From NCBI GenBank assembly GCA_039931435.1, contig JBDTRY010000014.1, positions 1-38,239 of the forward strand: DNA of 38,239 nt. Reading direction: 5' to 3'. Below the pieces are notes generated by a model. The model saw only the letters and a program-made list of their open reading frames with translations, was not told where the DNA came from and searched no databases. The first letter of the stretch is position 1, and the number at the start of each line of letters is the position of its first letter. This DNA comes from JBDTRY01 sp039931435 (GTDB taxonomy: Bacteria; Acidobacteriota; Thermoanaerobaculia; Gp7-AA8). Position numbers and translations under genes: made by a program. Of this stretch, positions 29,010 to 37,575 are shown piece by piece.

Positions 29010-31430
29010 TCACTCGCGGCCGAGATGTTTCTCACGAAACTCAGGTGAGCGCAGAAACGAACGCACGAGTCGTTCCCGGGATCTCCCGCTCCGAAGGCCC
29101 TGTTCATAAAAGGCCATGCCTTGAGAATCCGCAGGCCTGAAGAGCATGACTCGGAACGCGTGGTCGATAAACTCCTCATCTCCGCTGCAGGACCATTTCC
29201 GGACCATCTCGTCCAGCTCCCTCTCCAGCAACGGACGCCCGGCGAGAATCTGCCGAGCGATGGCCGGGTCGGCCCCGAGCCTCAGCAGAAGCGCCTTCAA
29301 CCGATCGGGTACCCAGCGGTTCGGTTCGATCAGTGGCCTTTCCGGAAAAAGCCCGAACGTTCGGGCAGACCGCACCGGATCTCCGCGGCGATCAAGAAAG
29401 TCAGGAGAAAAATCAGCGAACGAGTATTCATTCAAGGCGGAGTGCTCACTCCCGACACGAGATGGCTGCGCTTCCGTCACGGCCAGTTCATCAAAGGACG
29501 CACATAGGGATCGCTTGTCGGTCGAGTTCCCGCGATCCGAAGGAGTTACGGTCGCGGAGCAGAGAAACTCAATTTCATTCACGCCTTTGCGTGTTACCGC
29601 CGCAGGAATCCTCAGGGAATACGACGCATTTTCCGCATGCATGGCAACGTGAGCGATTACCCGCCGATTGAAGGCAATGTCGAACGCTGCCGGACGGACA
29701 GGGTCTGCCGGAGTACTCCGCCAGCTCAGCCACTTCTGCGCGGTGTCGTCGAAGGGAACGATCACGGATCCCCGTGCTCCCTCCAGCCATCGAAAGAAGT
29801 GCCCTTCGCTCGTACGTTCGGGAGCCGACCAGCCACTCTGCAGGAACTTCGAGGACGGCTCTCCGATCGATACCTCCCCTCCTCTGCTGCGAAAAGCCTC
29901 TGCAAATCGCCGCCGGTCCTGCGCCGTGGATCTCGTCGTGATCCACGTTTCGAAGTCCGGATAGTAATACACGCGCAACGACTCCGCTGCTTCGGTATAA
30001 ATCGGAAAAACCCGACACATCCAGCCGCGGATGCGCTCATCGCGGTGAAACCCGGCGCTCACAAGCCATGCTGCTCCGCCATTTCGCTCGATGACATATT
30101 GCGCTCCCTCGGGAGACTCGGCAGCGTTGAACAACTTCACGCGGGCCGGCAAAAGTCGCAGATAGAACCGCAGGCAGATGAAAGTCCAGTCGTTTGTTGC
30201 CACAACGCTGTCGCCCGGCCGCGCATGCCTCCAGAGGGAAGAGGCGACGTCTCTCCAGTCGGTTTTCTGATAGGGCTCAGTGAGAGTCGAGGGCAAGCCT
30301 CTGGCGGCTACGCACAGCGCGACGACGATGGCCAGCAAAGCTGCGAACGCTCCGGGCCGGCGTCTGGCGTCGGGACTCACCTGGGAAGCGATCCATTCGC
30401 AGACTGAGGCCAAGCCAACGGCACTTACAAGGATATAGGCCGGCAGGGCAACCGCGAAGTAGCGGACGGAAAACCAATGGTTGAGCACCCGCAGTGCAAC
30501 GATCGCTATTGCCACGGGCAGCACAGTCATGCAAAGAAGTGTGAGAAATATCCCCCTCGACTTACGGCGAAGGGCATAGAGTCCGATCAGAAAGAACAGC
30601 AAAACAATCCATGCCGCATTGCCAAAAAATCTCGAGTCCTCGACGCCGACGGAAAATCCCTGAACGATGCGTATCAGAAGATTGGTATTGATGGGAGGTG
30701 CCCCCAGCTGCGCGGGCGAACGGTGGAGGTGGCCGTAAAGAATAATCAAAACACCAAGACTGACCGAGGCGCATGCGAAGGTGATTCTCCACTGCTGCTC
30801 CTCGGCGGTCCCGGGCGAGTTCCGCCGGGAGACCGCCCATGCACACCCGGCCAGAATGGCCACGCTGAGAAGCAGCGGAAATGAACTGGCGGACGTGAGC
30901 ACCGCACTTGTGCAACCGGCGACCAGCCAGCGATTTCGCTGCCTTCCAGTCGAGACGAGACCGGCAAGCAACATCACGGATGCCAGCATGAGCAAGGAAT
31001 AGGTGCGCCCTTCACGGGAGTAATAGACGTGCAGGGGATTGCCGGCAATGAGAATGGCAACGGTCGCCCCGGCTAGCGGAGACCAGAGGCGGCGAGCGGT
31101 CGCGGCCAACAGCGGAATCGAAACCACTCCGAGCAATGCTGCAACGACGCGCATCGAGAGTTCCACTGATGGAAACACTCGCCCCGCCAGCAGGGTGAGA
31201 TAGTAGAGCGGCCCATTCTCAGGATCGATTCCCGTGAACCATGGAGTGAGGGAACCTCGCTGCACACGGGAGAGAATGATGGAGTTCAGAATCTCGTCCA
31301 GCCAGAGGGATGGCGCCCATAACAGCCAGAACCGGAGCAGCGCTCCAGCGAGTGTGGCGCCGATGACGACAAGCCGGAACATCACCTGGGAGCCGTCGCG
31401 CCCGAACTGTTCACCCGGAGCTTCAACCAT
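29010..31430 (-). CDS. GT39-like membrane glycosyltransferase with C-terminal DUF4214-like domain
   Basis: An 806-residue protein. Residues 1 to about 385 are a polytopic membrane domain like dolichyl/polyprenyl-phosphate-sugar mannosyltransferases: the first loop has LWLDEILNS with the acidic pair, then PLYYLTLLAGR and HVYYSREGRTYSL, and nine or more helices. A soluble periplasmic region of about 350 residues follows. The last 60 residues (EEFIDHAFRVMLFRPADSQG, then GRSRERLVRSFLRSPEFRE) have the repeat pattern of DUF4214, a helical domain common in secreted and surface proteins. Such a fusion is unusual to me. The start is either 31430 or ATG 31382, where the first helix begins. It converges with the helicase gene (27-base gap). 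Confidence 0.85.
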   Translation of the reverse strand: MVEAPGEQFGRDGSQVMFRLVVIGATLAGALLRFWLLWAPSLWLDEILNSIILSRVQRGSLTPWFTGIDPENGPLYYLTLLAGRVFPSVELSMRVVAALLGVVSIPLLAATARRLWSPLAGATVAILIAGNPLHVYYSREGRTYSLLMLASVMLLAGLVSTGRQRNRWLVAGCTSAVLTSASSFPLLLSVAILAGCAWAVSRRNSPGTAEEQQWRITFACASVSLGVLIILYGHLHRSPAQLGAPPINTNLLIRIVQGFSVGVEDSRFFGNAAWIVLLFFLIGLYALRRKSRGIFLTLLCMTVLPVAIAIVALRVLNHWFSVRYFAVALPAYILVSAVGLASVCEWIASQVSPDARRRPGAFAALLAIVVALCVAARGLPSTLTEPYQKTDWRDVASSLWRHARPGDSVVATNDWTFICLRFYLRLLPARVKLFNAAESPEGAQYVIERNGGAAWLVSAGFHRDERIRGWMCRVFPIYTEAAESLRVYYYPDFETWITTRSTAQDRRRFAEAFRSRGGEVSIGEPSSKFLQSGWSAPERTSEGHFFRWLEGARGSVIVPFDDTAQKWLSWRSTPADPVRPAAFDIAFNRRVIAHVAMHAENASYSLRIPAAVTRKGVNEIEFLCSATVTPSDRGNSTDKRSLCASFDELAVTEAQPSRVGSEHSALNEYSFADFSPDFLDRRGDPVRSARTFGLFPERPLIEPNRWVPDRLKALLLRLGADPAIARQILAGRPLLERELDEMVRKWSCSGDEEFIDHAFRVMLFRPADSQGMAFYEQGLRSGRSRERLVRSFLRSPEFREKHLGRE

Positions 31431-31519
31431 CAGCGTTCTTGTACACTAACTCGAAGAGACGATTTTAAGGCAACCATAGCGCGTGACCAGCGTCGTGCGA
31501 GCTGGTCAGAAAGGGGACG

Positions 31520-31960
31520 ATGGCAGAAATCCGACTGACAGCCGGGGAAGCATTTGTCGTGCAGGTGGAGGCCCGAACGCATACCTTTCTCGTCGATGAA
31601 CCTGCCGAGGCCGGAGGACAGGACTTGGGCCCGGCGCCCTACGAGCTACTGGCCGCGGCTCTGGGCAGCTGCACTTCCATGACACTTCGCTTCTATGCGA
31701 ACAGAGAGGCGATTCCACTTGAGGGAATTGTCATCCGTGTCATTCATGATCGAAAGTATGCCCGCGATTGCGAGAACTGCCTGTCAACTGACGGATACAT
31801 TCACAACTTCGAATTGGAGCTGGAGTTGAAGGGGAATCTCCTCACTCGCGATCAGAAGGAAAAACTCCTGGAAATTGCCGGACGTTGCCCGGTCAACAAG
31901 ACTCTCTCGCGGGAAATCCGAATCGAAGAACGTCTCGTCGAGCCCGGTACCGAACGCTGA
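31520..31960 (+). CDS. OsmC-family peroxidase-like protein
   Basis: A 146-residue OsmC/Ohr-fold protein. Both conserved redox Cys are present: Cys51 in LAAALGSCTSMTLRFYA and Cys123 in AGRCPVNKTL, with the PYELLAAALG helix between strands as usual. Family members reduce organic hydroperoxides with lipoyl or thiol partners, but this YhfA-like subgroup (RKYARDCENC) has no proven substrate. The extra Cys84-Cys87 pair (CENC) is visible. AAAGGGGA precedes the ATG. The next small gene follows by 35 bases and may be co-transcribed. Confidence 0.93.
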   Translation: MAEIRLTAGEAFVVQVEARTHTFLVDEPAEAGGQDLGPAPYELLAAALGSCTSMTLRFYANREAIPLEGIVIRVIHDRKYARDCENCLSTDGYIHNFELELELKGNLLTRDQKEKLLEIAGRCPVNKTLSREIRIEERLVEPGTER

Positions 31961-31995
31961 TTGGACGGCCGCACCGATCCCCCGTCCCTCCATCA

Positions 31996-32301
31996 ATGAA
32001 CAGCGCGGAACAACTGATCTATGCGGCGGCATCGCTGCTCAAGGCCGACGGCGATCTCGAAGAGGCGCTGGTGGTCCTGGGAGAAGCAATCAACGTGGCC
32101 GGAACATCCAGACGGATGCTCGAATTGATACGGGCCAAGACGTTCCGCGGCGAGCTGCTGGTGCAAATGGGACGCCCGGCAGAGGCCATCGCCGACTTTG
32201 GAGACGTCGCAGCCCTGGCTGAGCTATTCGACGGCGACGCGGCGCAGATCGATGAAGAAGCCGTTGCCTGCCGCGACTGGCTCCTGAAGCTGGAGGAGTG
32301 A
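31996..32301 (+). CDS. Small helical-repeat (TPR-like) protein
   Basis: A 101-residue protein, MNSAEQLIYAAASLLKADGD onward, with paired amphipathic helices such as LEEALVVLGEAINVAG and KTFRGELLVQMGRPAEAIADFG that follow the TPR spacing (A at position 8, A/G at 20, P at 32 approximately). Probably a protein-binding scaffold with about two TPR units. The start is chosen at ATG 31996, where the helical pattern begins; the frame is open upstream to 31885 but overlaps osmC in a non-protein-like way. There is no strong ribosome site, so translational coupling to the OsmC gene is likely. The role is unknown. Confidence 0.7.
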   Translation: MNSAEQLIYAAASLLKADGDLEEALVVLGEAINVAGTSRRMLELIRAKTFRGELLVQMGRPAEAIADFGDVAALAELFDGDAAQIDEEAVACRDWLLKLEE

Positions 32302-32329
32302 AACAGACCGAGCGCTCGAGAAAGGCCGG

Positions 32330-32674
32330 CTATTGAACCCACGGGCCCGTTGCCGGCCATGCCCACCCTCTGCTGAGATAGTCGGCGAAGGTCATGACGA
32401 ACATCACACCGAGGAAGGAAAAAGCGGTCAGAATCACCACCCAGGTAAGCCGTGGGCTCCAGCGAACATGCATGAAATAGAGGATGACCAGCGAGGCCTT
32501 GCAGACGGCGATGCCCAGAGCCACGGGGGTATTGAAAATGCCCAGGTTCACGAAAGCGATTCCCGTGGTCAGGGCGGTCAGGCCCATGAGCAGAATGAAG
32601 ATCGTGAAGTAGACGACCTTGTTCGTGACATGGTGCCGAAGATCTGTTTCGTTCTCAGAGTGGGGGTCGGACAT
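32330..32674 (-). CDS. ctaF: Cytochrome c oxidase subunit IV
   Basis: A 114-residue protein with three hydrophobic helices, in the pattern of the prokaryotic COX IV family: VVYFTIFILLMGLTALTTGIA, ALGIAVCKASLVILYFMHVRW and the third helix FSFLGVMFVMTFADYL. The phrase KASLV..YFMH is characteristic. The subunit helps assemble and stabilise the caa3 oxidase. It is the last gene of the respiratory operon, 11 bases after subunit III, with GGAGAG before the ATG. Confidence 0.93.
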   Translation of the reverse strand: MSDPHSENETDLRHHVTNKVVYFTIFILLMGLTALTTGIAFVNLGIFNTPVALGIAVCKASLVILYFMHVRWSPRLTWVVILTAFSFLGVMFVMTFADYLSRGWAWPATGPWVQ

Positions 32675-32685
32675 TTGCTCTCCGA

Positions 32686-33354
32686 TTATCCGTGACGATT
32701 GATCAGATACAGCAGTGGAAACAGGAAAATCCAGACGATATCCACGAAGTGCCAGTAGAGCCCGACCACTTCAACCGGTCCGTAGTACTCCGCCGAGTAC
32801 CATCCCTGCTGGGCGCGGATGACGAGCCATGTGAGAATGCCGAAGCCCACCAGCATGTGCAGGGCGTGCAGAGCCGTCATTCCGAAGTAGAAGACCATGA
32901 AGAGCTCAACGTGCCGGGCCTCCGGGCCTGAGTACGTAAACAGCACCCCCGGGAAAAACCCCTCGCGAACGTGCTCTGCGTATTCCACTCCCTTGATGAT
33001 CACAAATACCAGTCCGAGAAAAATCGTGGCCAGAATCGAATTGACCAACGGCTTCCGTCGCCCCAGCTGAGAGAAGTAAACACCCATGGCCATGGTCAGA
33101 CTGGAGCAGATGAGAACAGCGGTATTGATGGTCCCCAGGGTGATGTTGTTGTGGTGCGCACCGATGGTCCAGGCCTCGGGATAGGCATGCCGGTAAAGCG
33201 TATAGGCAAAGAAAAACCCCCCGAAGAAAAGAATTTCCGTCGCCAGAAACGCCCACATTCCGAGTGTAACGGTCACATGCTGCTGGCCGAGATCCTCGAA
33301 GTGATGCTGCAGGTGCGGATGCTGGTGCTCGCCGTGGAGCTCAACCTCGCTCAA
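32686..33354 (-). CDS. ctaE: Cytochrome c oxidase subunit III
   Basis: A 222-residue protein with five helices, the short form seen in caa3 oxidases. It has GMWAFLATEILFFGGFFFAY, the conserved helix phrase AVLICSSLTMAMG, and near the end HALHMLVGFGILTW and LYWHFVDIVWIFLFPLLYL, the usual COX III signature. Subunit III stabilises the catalytic core and may help oxygen entry. The start is a TTG at 33354 with GGAGG six bases upstream inside the 3' end of ctaD. It overlaps ctaD by 14 bases, giving tight translational coupling. Confidence 0.96.
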   Translation of the reverse strand: MSEVELHGEHQHPHLQHHFEDLGQQHVTVTLGMWAFLATEILFFGGFFFAYTLYRHAYPEAWTIGAHHNNITLGTINTAVLICSSLTMAMGVYFSQLGRRKPLVNSILATIFLGLVFVIIKGVEYAEHVREGFFPGVLFTYSGPEARHVELFMVFYFGMTALHALHMLVGFGILTWLVIRAQQGWYSAEYYGPVEVVGLYWHFVDIVWIFLFPLLYLINRHG

Positions 33355-34996
33355 TCAGCACCTCCGGAAGGTTGCGTTGGTAGGCTTCCCACGTCACGAC
33401 AGGCGTCTCGGTAAAATTCTGCGTCGGCGGAGGCGAGGACGTTTCCCACTCCAGACCGACAGCTTCCCACGGATTCTTGCCGGCGATTTTTCCGTACTTC
33501 AACGACCAGAGCAGATAGAAAAGCGGTAAAGCGTACCCGACGCCAAGCACGGTTGCACCAGCCGTGGACATGACATTCAGTACCTGAAACTCAGGGACGT
33601 AGGCATGATAGCGGCGGGGCATACCAAGGTATCCGAGCACGAACTGCGGGAAGAACGTCAGGTTGAAGCCGACGAAGGTGACCATGGCCGCCAGGCGTCC
33701 CCAGAATTCAGGATAAAGACGTCCTGAGATCTTCGGCCACCAGAAGTGCAGACCGGCGAAATAGGCCATGACCGCCCCTCCCACCATGATGTAGTGGAAG
33801 TGGGCAATGACGAAGTATGTGTCGTGTACGTGCACGTCCAGACCGAGCGCGGCGAGGAACAGGCCCGTCAGCCCTCCCACGAGGAAAAATCCCAGGAAGC
33901 CAAGGGCGTAGAGCATCGGCGTGTCCAGAGAAATCGAACCGCGATAAAGCGTGGCCGTCCAGTTGAAGACCTTCACCGCGGAGGGGATGGCCACGAGAAA
34001 CGACAGAAAGGAGAAGATCATCGCCGAATAAATCGAGATCCCGGCCACGAGCAGATGGTGAGCCCACACAAGAAATCCGAGAAAGGCGATGGCCAGACTG
34101 GAGAAGGCCACAAATCGATAACCGTAGATCCGCTTCCTCGAGAATGCGGCGATGACTTCGCTGATCACGCCCATTCCCGGAAGAATCATGATGTAGACCG
34201 CGGGATGCGAGTAGAACCAGAACATGTGCTGAAAGAGGATCGGATCGCCACCGAGCGCCGGATCGAAGATGCCCACTCGGAGCGTGCGCTCGATAATGAG
34301 CAGCATCAGCGTGATGCCGAGCACGGGCGTGGCCAGCATCATTACGAGGCTCGTGGCATACATCGACCAGACGAAAAGAGGCAGGCGGAACCAGGTCATT
34401 CCCGGAGCCCGCATCTTGTGTGTGGTGACTACGAAATTCAGTCCGGTGAGGATCGAAGAAAAACCGACGATGAATGCCGCCAGGGTGATGGGAATGACCC
34501 AGGTATTCGAATATTGAGTCGAGAACGGCGTGTAGAAAGTCCAGCCTGTATCCACTCCGCCGAAGAGAACGACGAACAGACCGAAACCGGCACCGATGAT
34601 GTACAGGTACCAGCTCAGCAGATTGATCCGCGGGAAAGCGAGATCCTTGGCGCCGATCATCAGCGGCAGCAGGAAGTTTCCGAGGGTGGCCGGAATCGAT
34701 GGGATTAGAAAGAAAAACACCATGATCAGGCCATGCATGGTGAAGAACTTGTTGTAGGTATCGCTGGTGAGCAGGTCCCCCTGGGGAGTGAGAAGCTCCA
34801 GCCTCATCATGAAGGCGAAGAATCCTCCCAGCATGAACATGAAGGTGATGGACACCAGATAGAGGATGGCGATGCGTTTGTGATCCTTGGTCAGCAGCCA
34901 GGATGCCACCGTATGGCCGTCGCTCAGATAACTTGGGCCGGGCTCGGCCCGCTCGCTTGGAGGAATGAGGTTGTCGTGCACAGTGGTCGTGGTCAT
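33341..34996 (-). CDS. ctaD: Cytochrome c oxidase subunit I (A2-type heme-copper oxidase)
   Basis: A 551-residue catalytic subunit. It reduces oxygen at a heme-copper centre and pumps protons. The heme and copper ligands are present: His88 (MHGLIMVFFFL), His264 with Tyr268 in SHPAVY for the His-Tyr crosslink, His313-His314 (WAHHLL), and His399 and His401 in HDTYFVIAHFHY. Helix VI reads FYSHPAVYIMILP: the Glu of A1 oxidases (HPEVY) is replaced by Ala, and the YS motif is present, the mark of the A2 subclass. The remaining helices and length are normal. It starts 7 bases after ctaC and overlaps ctaE by 14 bases. Confidence 0.98.
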   Translation of the reverse strand: MTTTTVHDNLIPPSERAEPGPSYLSDGHTVASWLLTKDHKRIAILYLVSITFMFMLGGFFAFMMRLELLTPQGDLLTSDTYNKFFTMHGLIMVFFFLIPSIPATLGNFLLPLMIGAKDLAFPRINLLSWYLYIIGAGFGLFVVLFGGVDTGWTFYTPFSTQYSNTWVIPITLAAFIVGFSSILTGLNFVVTTHKMRAPGMTWFRLPLFVWSMYATSLVMMLATPVLGITLMLLIIERTLRVGIFDPALGGDPILFQHMFWFYSHPAVYIMILPGMGVISEVIAAFSRKRIYGYRFVAFSSLAIAFLGFLVWAHHLLVAGISIYSAMIFSFLSFLVAIPSAVKVFNWTATLYRGSISLDTPMLYALGFLGFFLVGGLTGLFLAALGLDVHVHDTYFVIAHFHYIMVGGAVMAYFAGLHFWWPKISGRLYPEFWGRLAAMVTFVGFNLTFFPQFVLGYLGMPRRYHAYVPEFQVLNVMSTAGATVLGVGYALPLFYLLWSLKYGKIAGKNPWEAVGLEWETSSPPPTQNFTETPVVTWEAYQRNLPEVLIERG

Positions 34997-35003
34997 AGGG
35001 ATC

Positions 35004-36125
35004 CTATTCCTGCGGGCTTCCCGGCGAGGCCGTAGAAGTGCGTGCGGGAGTGGCTGGCGGCGGAGAAGCCGCTGGCACAGTGGTCATGGAGCCGCCGGCG
35101 GAATTCGTGCCCGGCTGTCCAGGCTCTTTGGGGACGGTGACGAGCGGATTGGCGCTGCCCCGTCCTGTAGGAGTCTGCTGTCCGGCGCCGGGGTTGAGAT
35201 CAGGCGCTTTCATAGCCTTGATGTAGGCGATGAGATAGATGAGCTTCTGCTCGTCGACCTGGCCCTGGAAGTTCGGCATGATGGGCTGGAACCCTGCCAC
35301 CACCTTTGCAGTGGAATTGAGAATCGATTCCCGCAGGTAGTTCTCGTCAGCCTTGACCCTCTGTCCGTCCGAGAGCATAACCGTAGTTCCGAAGAGCCCG
35401 GCCAGGACCGGGCCTCGCCCGCTGGAATCTCCGGTGTGACAGGTAATGCAGGCCAGGGACTGGAAGAGTTTTTCTCCTTCTTCCGTAGCAGATCCCTTCA
35501 CTCCCCCGCTGAGCCAGTTCTGATAGTCCTCGGGTTCCATGGCGTAGACGGTACCGATCATTTTCGAGTGGTCGGTACCGCAATACTGCGAGCAAAACAG
35601 ATGGTACTTCCCTGCTTTGGTGGCCTGAAACCAGACGAAGCTGTAGCGGCTGGGAATGACGTCGCGGTGGATTCGGAACTCCGGAATGAAAAACGAATGA
35701 ATGACATCCTCTGAGGCCATGATCATTCTGATGGGACGGCCCACGGGAACGTGGAGGTCATTGATTTCGCTCTGTCCACCCTCGTGTTGGAACTTCCACA
35801 TCCACTGTTTGCCAACAGCGTAGACATCGGTAGCGTCCTCTGGTACTCGGTAGGCCCGAAAGTAGACCCACGCTCCCCAGAAAAAGATGCCCATGAAGAT
35901 GAAGAAAGGAACCGTCGTCCAGATGTACTCGAGCCAGAAAGGTGCGCTAACCTCGGGTGAATAGGCTCCCACGGCCGAACGTCTGTATTTGAATGCCAGG
36001 ACGATGATGGTCACGACGATAGCGAGAGCAGTCAGGCCACAAAGCAGAACCAGGGCGATGTAGATGCGGTCGATGTCGACCGCGATGGTCGAAGCCTGTC
36101 GGGGAAACAAGGGAAAGTCGTTCAT
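35004..36125 (-). CDS. ctaC: Cytochrome c oxidase subunit II with fused cytochrome c domain (caa3 type)
   Basis: A 373-residue subunit that receives electrons at the CuA site. Two N-terminal transmembrane helices (about 22-46 and 69-92) precede a cupredoxin domain with CuA ligands His143 (VIHSFFIPEF), Cys178, Cys182, His186 and Met189 (CSQYCGTDHSKM). A cytochrome c domain follows, with the heme site CITCH (226-230) and an axial Met in QPIMPNF. The last 50 residues are a Pro/Thr/Ser-rich tail. There is no cleavable lipobox signal. The cytochrome domain would accept electrons from alternative complex III encoded upstream. It begins 3 bases after the SCO gene. Confidence 0.97.
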   Translation of the reverse strand: MNDFPLFPRQASTIAVDIDRIYIALVLLCGLTALAIVVTIIVLAFKYRRSAVGAYSPEVSAPFWLEYIWTTVPFFIFMGIFFWGAWVYFRAYRVPEDATDVYAVGKQWMWKFQHEGGQSEINDLHVPVGRPIRMIMASEDVIHSFFIPEFRIHRDVIPSRYSFVWFQATKAGKYHLFCSQYCGTDHSKMIGTVYAMEPEDYQNWLSGGVKGSATEEGEKLFQSLACITCHTGDSSGRGPVLAGLFGTTVMLSDGQRVKADENYLRESILNSTAKVVAGFQPIMPNFQGQVDEQKLIYLIAYIKAMKAPDLNPGAGQQTPTGRGSANPLVTVPKEPGQPGTNSAGGSMTTVPAASPPPATPARTSTASPGSPQE

Positions 36126-36128
36126 ACG

Positions 36129-37004
36129 TTATCGCTTACGTCCTGCCTCTAGAGCCTGTCGCCGCTCGCGGCGGATCATGATGAAAATGAACCCACCCAG
36201 TCCGGCCACCGTCGCCAGCCCACCAAGTCGAACGAAATTCATGGCCACACGGCTGTACTTTCCCGTGGCCGGGTCGTAGTGATAGCAGAGCAGAAGAATC
36301 TCGTCGGTAACCGTACCGATTTTGTGTTTCGAGGCTTCGATGAGGGCGAAGCGCAGATCGCGCGGCGGAAACTGAATCCCGAAAAAGTATCTGGCGATTT
36401 TTCCCTCCGGCGTGAGCACAGCGATCATGGCACCGTGGGCGAACTGCCCGACCTTTTCGTCGTATGCGTAACGGAATCCAATTGCGTCGGTCAGTTTCGC
36501 GATCGTGGCCTGATCGGAAACGAGGAAGTGCCACCCTTCGGCCCCTCCGCTCCGGCCGTACCTCTTTACGAGCATGTCCTTCTTGTCCGCGGCAGCGGCG
36601 ATCGTGTCCTTCGGATCGAAGCTGAAGGTAACGATCTCGTACTCTTTACCGAGGTCGAAGCGAAGATCGCGGATGCTTGAAACCAGTCCGTCCAGAACGA
36701 CGTTGCAGAGCATCGGACAGGAGTAGTAGACCGGCGTGAGAATGACCGGTTTTTTTCCGAAATACTGCCCGAGCGTGACCACTCTCCCGCTCGAGTCCCG
36801 GAACTTCAGATCGAGCGGAATCTGCTGCTCCAGGTGCTGCTGAATGGTTACCTTCTTGGCCAGGCCCGGACGGTCATGAGTGGCGGCTCCCGCTTCCTCG
36901 GTGGGAATGCCCATGGCTGTGTATTGCGCCACAGCGCTGCCCGTGCCGGCCGCGAAAACCAGTACGAAAACTGCGGCCAGAAAACCAGGTTTACGGCGAT
37001 TCAT
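36129..37004 (-). CDS. SCO1/SenC-family copper chaperone, membrane-anchored
   Basis: A 291-residue protein. After a signal sequence (MNRRKPGFLAAVFVLVFAAG...AVAQ) comes the thioredoxin-like SCO domain with the copper-binding Cys96 and Cys100 in YYSCPMLCN. A His (GWHFLVSD region) may complete the site. A C-terminal transmembrane helix (LGGLATVAGLGGFIFIMI) with a basic tail anchors it; classical SCO proteins have an N-terminal anchor instead. It delivers copper to CuA of subunit II. I start at ATG 37004 (AGAGGA seven bases upstream); the longer frame to 37100 is inside the preceding gene, which it overlaps by 14 bases. It is followed immediately by ctaC. Confidence 0.93.
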   Translation of the reverse strand: MNRRKPGFLAAVFVLVFAAGTGSAVAQYTAMGIPTEEAGAATHDRPGLAKKVTIQQHLEQQIPLDLKFRDSSGRVVTLGQYFGKKPVILTPVYYSCPMLCNVVLDGLVSSIRDLRFDLGKEYEIVTFSFDPKDTIAAAADKKDMLVKRYGRSGGAEGWHFLVSDQATIAKLTDAIGFRYAYDEKVGQFAHGAMIAVLTPEGKIARYFFGIQFPPRDLRFALIEASKHKIGTVTDEILLLCYHYDPATGKYSRVAMNFVRLGGLATVAGLGGFIFIMIRRERRQALEAGRKR

Positions 37005-37575
37005 GGCCCGTCCTCTGCTGCTCCGGCGTCGGTGGCCGGGCAACATTGCTGGCATTGGTCTGATACATGACCTGTGTCGGAAACCCGATCGGCATTTCAT
37101 TGGCGGGAGCGATCACTCCGGGGACCGACCGGCCACTCGCTGTACCAAGGACCTGTGGATTGGATCCCATGACCGGCCGGCTCGGGAATCCTCGCCGCAC
37201 GGCCAGTCTCATGGCCTGCTCGATCGGAATTCTCACCGCGCCGGGCGTGGCCGGGGACGACCCGTACTGCTCGAGAATAGCGCTCTCACGGGTTCGGAAT
37301 TCATCCATTTCGATGACGGGAGCAGTCCCGAGAACCTGAAGCCGCGGAACCGGAGGAAGTCCCTTCTTTATGCTCATGTCTGTGGCGGGCAAATCAGCCT
37401 GTTTTCTGGTGAGAACGTCGAAGGCGATCATGAGGTAGTAGAGCCCGACGTGGATGACTACTGCCAGCACGAGGGAAATCACTACCACCTTCACAACCAG
37501 GGCGATGCTGATGTCAGTCTCCTCGTGGTGAACGTCGGTGTGCCGTTCTTCGGGCTGGTGGATCACTTCATCCAT
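36991..37575 (-). CDS. One-helix periplasmic protein of the alternative complex III cluster
   Basis: A 194-residue protein. An N-terminal acidic, His-rich cytoplasmic segment (HQPEERHTDVHHEETD) precedes a single helix (ALVVKVVVISLVLAVVIHVG), then a periplasmic domain with GLPPVPRLQVLG, TRESAILEQYG and GAVRIPIEQAMRL. The phrases LPP.PRLQ..., E...L..YG and VRIPI..AM.L are typical of short proteins that lie next to alternative complex III genes; I know of no proven role, perhaps assembly or linking to the oxidase. Its start overlaps actF by 8 bases (ATGGATGA) and its end overlaps the SCO gene by 14. Confidence 0.85.
   Translation of the reverse strand: MDEVIHQPEERHTDVHHEETDISIALVVKVVVISLVLAVVIHVGLYYLMIAFDVLTRKQADLPATDMSIKKGLPPVPRLQVLGTAPVIEMDEFRTRESAILEQYGSSPATPGAVRIPIEQAMRLAVRRGFPSRPVMGSNPQVLGTASGRSVPGVIAPANEMPIGFPTQVMYQTNASNVARPPTPEQQRTGHESP

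Noticed and set aside
31885..31995. Upstream extension of the small TPR-like protein
   Set aside because: Arg/Pro/Ser-rich reading inside the OsmC gene in another frame, with no helical pattern.
33746..34708. 320-codon open frame antisense to cytochrome oxidase subunit I
   Set aside because: A charged, low-complexity product, typical of the complement of hydrophobic helices in high-GC DNA.
37005..37100. Longer N-terminus for the SCO protein
   Set aside because: The extra 32 residues are Arg/Pro-rich and encoded inside the upstream gene; the ribosome site and signal peptide favour ATG 37004.
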